Of a stretch of 64,000 nt of DNA, positions 59,559-64,000 are shown in pieces. Location of the stretch: NCBI GenBank assembly GCA_023388355.1, contig JAEWGI010000068.1, forward strand, positions 1 to 64,000. Reading direction: 5' to 3'. The stretch's first letter is position 1. The number at the start of each line of letters is the position of its first letter. Source of the stretch: Pseudomonadota bacterium (GTDB lineage: Bacteria > Pseudomonadota > Gammaproteobacteria > Xanthomonadales > Xanthomonadaceae). Both the position numbers and the translations under genes were made by a program. The notes beneath the pieces were generated by a model, which saw only the letters and a program-made list of their open reading frames with translations, was not told the DNA's origin and searched no databases.

Positions 59559-60407
59559 GTGACTGCTCAGCATCGGGCCCCGCCCGTCGACCATTACGAG
59601 AACTTTCCGGTGGCTTCCTGGCTCTGCCCGCCCCGGCTGCGGCCGGCGGTGGCGGCGATCTACTGGTTCGCCCGCACCGCCGACGACCTGGCCGACGAGG
59701 GCGATGCAGCGCCACAGCAAAGGCTGGACGAGCTGGCGGCCTACCGGGCCGACCTGCACGCGGTCGCGGCGGGCCGCGCGCCGTCCGATCGCTGGCCGTC
59801 GGTGTTCACGCCCCTTGCCCGCGCCATCGCCGAATGGCGACTGCCGGTGCCCGCGCTGGGCGACCTGCTCAGCGCCTTCGAGCAGGACGTGGCCAAGACG
59901 CGCGACGGCGCCGGCTATGCCGACCGGGCCGAACTCCTGGACTACTGCCGCCGCTCGGCCAACCCGGTCGGCCGGCTGATGCTGCACCTGTACGACGTTC
60001 ATGATCCCGCGTCGCTGGCGCGCAGCGATGCGATCTGCACCTCGCTGCAGCTGATCAACTTCTGGCAGGACCTGGGCGTGGACCTTCCGCGCCGTCGCCG
60101 CTACCTGCCCGAAGCGGATTGCCGCGCCCACGACGTCGATCCGCTGTCACCGGCGGACGCACCATCGATGCAGCGGACCGCCCTCGTCCGCGAGGAATGC
60201 GCCTGGGCCCGCGACCTGATGCTGGAAGGCGCGCCGCTCGTGCGCCTCGTGCCGGGCCGCGCGGGCTGGGAGCTGCGCGGCGTGGTGCAGGGCGGCCTGC
60301 GGATCCTGGACCGGATCGAGGCCCTGGACTTCGACACCTTCGCGCGACGCCCCAAGCTCGGAACCCTCGACGCCCTCGTCATCGCAACCCGCATGGTGCG
60401 GATGTGA
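59559..60407 (+). CDS. hpnC: Squalene synthase HpnC (hydroxysqualene synthase)
   Basis: The 282-residue trans-isoprenyl-diphosphate synthase-like protein carries the two Asp-rich metal motifs of squalene/phytoene synthases, RTADDLADE and INFWQDLGVD, plus the HpnC-type N-terminus VDHYENFPVASWLCPPRLRP. HpnC turns presqualene diphosphate into hydroxysqualene. It starts with GTG at 59559 and lies 10 bases upstream of hpnD. The three genes hpnC-hpnD-hpnE form the bacterial squalene route. Confidence 0.93.
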   Translation: MTAQHRAPPVDHYENFPVASWLCPPRLRPAVAAIYWFARTADDLADEGDAAPQQRLDELAAYRADLHAVAAGRAPSDRWPSVFTPLARAIAEWRLPVPALGDLLSAFEQDVAKTRDGAGYADRAELLDYCRRSANPVGRLMLHLYDVHDPASLARSDAICTSLQLINFWQDLGVDLPRRRRYLPEADCRAHDVDPLSPADAPSMQRTALVREECAWARDLMLEGAPLVRLVPGRAGWELRGVVQGGLRILDRIEALDFDTFARRPKLGTLDALVIATRMVRM

Positions 60408-60417
60408 CAATCGCCGG

Positions 60418-61257
60418 ATGACCCCGGAACAATACGTCCAGGAGAAGGCGGCGGGATCGGGCAGCAGCTTCTACTACGCCTTCCTCTTCCTGCCGCCGCG
60501 GCGGCGCGCCGCCATCACCGCTTTCTATGCCTTCTGCCGCGAGGTCGACGACGTCGTCGACGAGGTGGAGGACCCCGGCGTGGCCCAGACCAAGCTCGCG
60601 TGGTGGCAGACCGAGGTTTCGCGCGCCTTCGCGGGCGATCCGCAGCATCCGGTGATGCGCGCGCTGCTGCCGCAGACCGGCGAGTTCGGGATCGAGGAGC
60701 GCCAGCTGCAGGCCGTGATCCAGGGCTGCCGCATGGACCTGGAGCAGACCCGCTACCTGGACTTCGCGGGCCTGGAGCGCTACTGCCACCTGGTGGCCGG
60801 CATCGTCGGCGAGGTGGCCGCGCGCATCTTCGGCCAGAGCCAGGCGCGGACCACCGAGTACGCGCACAAGCTGGGGCTGGCCTTCCAGCTGACCAACATC
60901 ATCCGCGACGTCGGCGAGGACGCGATGCGCGGCCGCATCTACCTGCCGGTGAGCGAGCTGCAGCAGTTCGACGTCAAGGCGCACGAGATCCTGCAGCGCA
61001 AGTACTCCGACCGCTTCACGGCCCTGATGCGGTTCCAGGCCGAGCGTGCGCATCGCCTCTACGACGAAGCACTGGCGCTGCTGCCCGCCGAAGACCGGCG
61101 CAGCCAGAAGCCCGGCCTGATGATGGCCAGCATCTACCGCACGCTGCTGCGCGAGATCGAGGCGGACGACTTCAAGGTGCTGCACCAGCGCGTGAGCCTG
61201 ACGCCCGTGCGCAAGCTGTGGCTGGCCTGGAAGGTCCAGGCGCTGGGCCGCCTGTGA
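60418..61257 (+). CDS. hpnD: Presqualene diphosphate synthase HpnD
   Basis: The 279-residue protein begins MTPEQYVQEKAAGSGSSFYY, the usual HpnD start. It has both Asp-rich motifs (CREVDDVVDEVED and TNIIRDVGEDAMRGRIYLP) and SQKPGLMMASIYRTLL near the C-terminus. It condenses two farnesyl diphosphates to presqualene diphosphate. Its stop overlaps the hpnE start by four bases. Confidence 0.95.
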   Translation: MTPEQYVQEKAAGSGSSFYYAFLFLPPRRRAAITAFYAFCREVDDVVDEVEDPGVAQTKLAWWQTEVSRAFAGDPQHPVMRALLPQTGEFGIEERQLQAVIQGCRMDLEQTRYLDFAGLERYCHLVAGIVGEVAARIFGQSQARTTEYAHKLGLAFQLTNIIRDVGEDAMRGRIYLPVSELQQFDVKAHEILQRKYSDRFTALMRFQAERAHRLYDEALALLPAEDRRSQKPGLMMASIYRTLLREIEADDFKVLHQRVSLTPVRKLWLAWKVQALGRL

Positions 61258-62555
61258 AGCTCGCCGTCGTCGGCGCGGGCTGGGCCGGCCTGGCGGCCGC
61301 CGTGCGCGCCGCGCGCAACGGGCATGAGGTCGTCGTGTACGAGTCCACGCGCCAGCTGGGTGGCCGCGCCCGCTCGCTGGCACTGGCGCGCGGCAACGGC
61401 GACACCGCCCTGCTCGACAACGGCCAGCACATCATGATCGGCGCGTACGAGGAGACGCTCGCGTTGATGCGCGAAGTCGGCGTGAAGCCGCGCGAGGTGC
61501 TGCACCGCCTGCCGCTCACGCTTCGCTTTCCCGACGGCCGCGGCCTCGCCCTGCCCTCCTGGCCGGCGCCACTGGACGCGGCCGGGGGCATCCTCACCGC
61601 GCGCGGCTGGACCTGGAGCGACAAGCTCTCGCTGCTGCGGCGCGCCACGTCCTGGCAGTTGCGGCGGTTCCGCTGCGACGAGCGACTGACCGTGGCGCAG
61701 CTGTGCCGCGACCTGTCGCCGGTGGTGATGCGCGACCTGGTCGAGCCGCTCTGCGTGGCGGCGCTCAACACGTCGGCCGATCGCGCCAGCGCCACGGTGT
61801 TCCTGCGCGTGCTGCGCGACGGCCTCTTCGGTCCCGCGCGCGATGGCTGGGGCGCGTCCAACCTGCTGATCCCGCGGCTGGACCTCGGGCAAGTGTTCCC
61901 CGAAGCCGCGTCCGCCTGGCTGCAGGCGCGGGGCGCACAGGTGCGATTGGGCGCGCGCGTGCACTCTCTGCGGCGCGAAGGTTCCCGCTGGAACGTCGAT
62001 GGCGAGCGCTTCGATGCCGTGCTGCTCGCCTGTCCGGCGTGGGAAGCGGAGCGGCTGGTCGCGCAGGGCGGCATCGACGCGCCTCGATGGTTGTCGGCGG
62101 TCGGCGGGCTGACGCACGAGGCGATCGCCACGGTTTACGCGGAGGGCGGTCCTGCCCTCCCCTTGCCGATGCTGGCCCTCGAATCCGGTCCGGACGCGCC
62201 CGCGCAATTCGTGTTCGACCGCGCGCAACTGGGCGGCCCCGCGGGCGTGTTCGCCTTCGTGGTCAGCGCCAGCGACGGCGATGCGCAATCGATCGAACGA
62301 CGCGTGCTGGCGCAGGCCGCCTCGCTCGGGTGGCCCCTGAAGCCGCTGAAGACGGTAATCGAGAAGCGCGCCACCTTCGCCTGCCTGCCCGGCCTGCAGC
62401 GGCCGGCGATCGAGGTGGCCGAAGGCCTGGTGGCCTGCGGCGATTACGTGGAAGGCCCCTACCCCGCGACCATCGAAGGCGCCGTGCGCTCGGCGCTCGA
62501 GGCCGCCGACCGGCTCAGGCGGCCAGCAGCTCGCACAGTTCCGACAGCGACGTGA
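61254..62555 (+). CDS. hpnE: Hydroxysqualene dehydroxylase HpnE
   Basis: The 433-residue flavoprotein starts with a Rossmann FAD motif (VVGAGWAGLAAAVRA, then GGRARS) and belongs to the phytoene-desaturase/amine-oxidase-like superfamily. LLDNGQHIMIGAYEETL, LCVAALNT and ACGDYVEGPYPATIEGAVRS are HpnE signatures. It reduces hydroxysqualene to squalene. The GTG start at 61254 overlaps the hpnD stop (GTGA). Its 3' end overlaps the convergent HAD gene by 41 bases. Confidence 0.94.
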   Translation: MKLAVVGAGWAGLAAAVRAARNGHEVVVYESTRQLGGRARSLALARGNGDTALLDNGQHIMIGAYEETLALMREVGVKPREVLHRLPLTLRFPDGRGLALPSWPAPLDAAGGILTARGWTWSDKLSLLRRATSWQLRRFRCDERLTVAQLCRDLSPVVMRDLVEPLCVAALNTSADRASATVFLRVLRDGLFGPARDGWGASNLLIPRLDLGQVFPEAASAWLQARGAQVRLGARVHSLRREGSRWNVDGERFDAVLLACPAWEAERLVAQGGIDAPRWLSAVGGLTHEAIATVYAEGGPALPLPMLALESGPDAPAQFVFDRAQLGGPAGVFAFVVSASDGDAQSIERRVLAQAASLGWPLKPLKTVIEKRATFACLPGLQRPAIEVAEGLVACGDYVEGPYPATIEGAVRSALEAADRLRRPAARTVPTAT

Positions 62556-63210
62556 CCGTCGCGTCCGGCCGCTGCGGATGCGGCCAGGCGTGGTCCTCGC
62601 GGTTCACCCACACGGCCTGCATGCCCGCGTTGAGCGCGCCCACCACGTCCAGCGTGGCGTCGTCGCCCACGTGCAGCATCTGCTGCGGCACCAGGTCCAC
62701 CGCGCCGGCGGCGGCGTGGAAGATGCGCGGGTCCGGCTTGCCGATGCCGAACTCGCGCGCCGACACCGCCGCGCGGAAGAACGGCGCCAGCCCCACCCGC
62801 TCGAGGTCGGCGTTGCCGTTGGAAAGGCTCACCAGCGGAAAGCGCTCGGCCAGCGACTGCAGCGCCGGCCGCACGTCGTCGAAGAGCTCGACCTGCTGCC
62901 GCGCCGCGAAGAAGGCCTCGAAGGCCGCTTCGGCCAGCAGCGGGTCCTCGCCCGCGCGGTACAGAGCGAGGCGGATCGACTCGCGCCGGACCGCGCTCAG
63001 GTCGTGCTTGAGGTCGGGCCGGCGGTCGGCCACGTGGTTGCGGATCTCGCGCAGCGCGGTCGGGTTGGAGAACAGCGCGGCGGCCATGGGCGCGCGCTCC
63101 ACGAGCCAGTCGTGCAGCACCTTCTCGGCGCGTTCGATGGTCGGCCAGATCGGCCACAGGGTGTCGTCCAGGTCCAGACTGATGGCCTTGACCTTGCTGA
63201 TGTCGAGCAT
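62515..63210 (-). CDS. HAD-superfamily hydrolase (YigB-like phosphatase)
   Basis: The 231-residue enzyme carries HAD motif I SLDLDDTLWP with nucleophile Asp13 and Asp15, motif II LVSLSNGN, the lysine in GKPDPRIF and motif IV HVGDDATLDVVGA. A helical cap (about 20-95) marks it as subfamily IA. The WPIWPTIERAE segment is typical of YigB-like proteins, some of which dephosphorylate FMN or the riboflavin intermediate; the substrate here is not certain. The start is 16 bases from the divergent hemH start. Confidence 0.88.
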   Translation of the reverse strand: MLDISKVKAISLDLDDTLWPIWPTIERAEKVLHDWLVERAPMAAALFSNPTALREIRNHVADRRPDLKHDLSAVRRESIRLALYRAGEDPLLAEAAFEAFFAARQQVELFDDVRPALQSLAERFPLVSLSNGNADLERVGLAPFFRAAVSAREFGIGKPDPRIFHAAAGAVDLVPQQMLHVGDDATLDVVGALNAGMQAVWVNREDHAWPHPQRPDATVTSLSELCELLAA

Positions 63211-63226
63211 CGGGCGAGAATAACGG

Positions 63227-64000
63227 ATGCCCCTTCCGTCCCGTTACCGCGCCGAGCCCGAAGCCACGCAAGGCCAGGCCGCGACCACCGGCGTGCTGCT
63301 CTGCAACCTCGGCACGCCCGACGAGCCCACGCCGGCGGCGGTGCGCCGCTACCTGCGCCAGTTCCTCTCCGATCCGCGCGTGGTCGAGATTCCGCGCGCC
63401 GCCTGGCTGCCCATCCTCTACGGGCTGATCCTGCCGTTGCGCTCCTCGAAGTCGGCGGCCAAGTACGCCACCATCTGGACGCCCGAGGGTTCGCCGCTGA
63501 AGCTGTGGACGCAGCGCCAGGCCACGCTGCTGCAAGGCCGCCTGGGCGAGGACGGCCACCGCGTGAAGGTTCGCTACGCGATGCGCTACGGGAACCCGTC
63601 CATTGCCTCGCAGCTCGATGCGCTCAAGGCCGAAGGCGCGGGCCGAATCCTGGTGATCACCGCCTATCCGCAGTACTCGGGCACGACCACGGCCAGCGTG
63701 ATCGACGACGTCGCCGACTGGGCGCGCGGCGCGCGCAACGTGCCGGAGCTGCGGTTCGTGAACCGCTACCACGACGACCCGGGCTACATCGAAGCGCTGG
63801 CCCGCCGCATCGGTGCCCACTGGCGCGAGAACGGCCCGCCCGACCATTTCGTCATGAGCTTCCACGGGGTCCCCGAGCGCACGATGAAGCTGGGCGACCC
63901 GTACAGCAGCGAATGCCGGACGACCGCGCGCCTGCTGGCGGGCCGCCTCGGCCTGGCCGAGGGCGACTACACCGTGGCCTATCAGTCGCGATTCGGCCGC
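63227..64000 (+). CDS. hemH: Ferrochelatase, N-terminal 258 residues (runs off the window)
   Basis: An uninterrupted frame from the ATG at 63227 to the window edge gives 258 residues: TTGVLLCNLGTPDEPTPAAV, LRQFLSDPRVVEIPR, VRYAMRYGNPSI, ITAYPQYSGTTTASV, MSFHGVPERTMKLGDPY and AYQSRFGR. These are ferrochelatase blocks in order, and the histidine in SFHGVPER is the conserved metal-channel residue. HemH inserts Fe2+ into protoporphyrin IX, ending haem synthesis. About 70-80 residues are missing at the C-terminus. It has no link to its divergent HAD neighbour beyond position. Confidence 0.95.
   Translation, partial: MPLPSRYRAEPEATQGQAATTGVLLCNLGTPDEPTPAAVRRYLRQFLSDPRVVEIPRAAWLPILYGLILPLRSSKSAAKYATIWTPEGSPLKLWTQRQATLLQGRLGEDGHRVKVRYAMRYGNPSIASQLDALKAEGAGRILVITAYPQYSGTTTASVIDDVADWARGARNVPELRFVNRYHDDPGYIEALARRIGAHWRENGPPDHFVMSFHGVPERTMKLGDPYSSECRTTARLLAGRLGLAEGDYTVAYQSRFGR

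Overview
The window reads as a chromosomal segment of a GC-rich gammaproteobacterium of the Xanthomonadaceae/Lysobacteraceae type (Xanthomonas, Lysobacter, Luteimonas). The evidence is the very high GC, the plant-cell-wall (glucuronoxylan) gene set with a LacI regulator and xyl-box-like operators, the tig-clpP-clpX / lon-hupB-tRNA / ppiD order, and many short G-rich palindromic (REP-like) repeats. Genus and species cannot be fixed from sequence reading alone.

Region 1 (1-24,100) is sugar catabolism. After a truncated GNAT acetyltransferase comes a leftward Weimberg-type set: FAH-family 2-keto-3-deoxy-pentonate dehydratase, alpha-ketoglutaric semialdehyde dehydrogenase, YjhG/YagF-type xylonate dehydratase and a GntP-family permease. 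A divergent SMP-30 lactonase lipoprotein sits opposite. Next is a tight leftward operon for glucuronoxylan side chains: GH67 alpha-glucuronidase, acetylesterase, D-mannonate dehydratase, GH43, GH3 and fructuronate reductase. A LacI-family gene is divergent from it. xylB-xylA follow, with two xyl-box-like operators upstream. Together these could take decorated xylo-oligosaccharides to xylose and glucuronate, with xylose entering through isomerase/kinase and possibly also through xylonate.

Region 2 (24,100-47,000) is mostly housekeeping: a wrecked Cho-like nuclease, parC with a 93-bp tandem repeat at its 3' end, tpm, a ferritin, a Na/Pi cotransporter, a penicillin-acylase-family protein carrying repeat hairpins at its processing site, a PP2C phosphatase, dnaQ, rnhA, a methyltransferase-like gene, gloB, mltD, fabI, alkaline phosphatase, an SDR remnant, ppiD, tRNA-Asp, tRNA-Val, hupB and lon.

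Region 3 (about 47,050-51,420) is an accessory island of visibly lower GC lodged between lon and clpX. It encodes a PAAR protein, a gluzincin-type metallopeptidase domain in the same frame after one UGA stop, and then five small lipoprotein genes. Four of the five are divergent paralogs with four conserved cysteines, and one of those is frameshifted. The best reading is an orphan type VI secretion cargo toxin with an array of periplasmic immunity lipoproteins. This is the most novel part of the window.

Region 4 (51,420-64,000) holds clpX, clpP, tig, tRNA-Leu, an RND efflux pump with its adaptor, hpnCDE for squalene synthesis, a HAD phosphatase and the start of hemH. Sigma-32-like promoters precede lon and clpP, and the clpP one lies inside the tig terminator hairpin.
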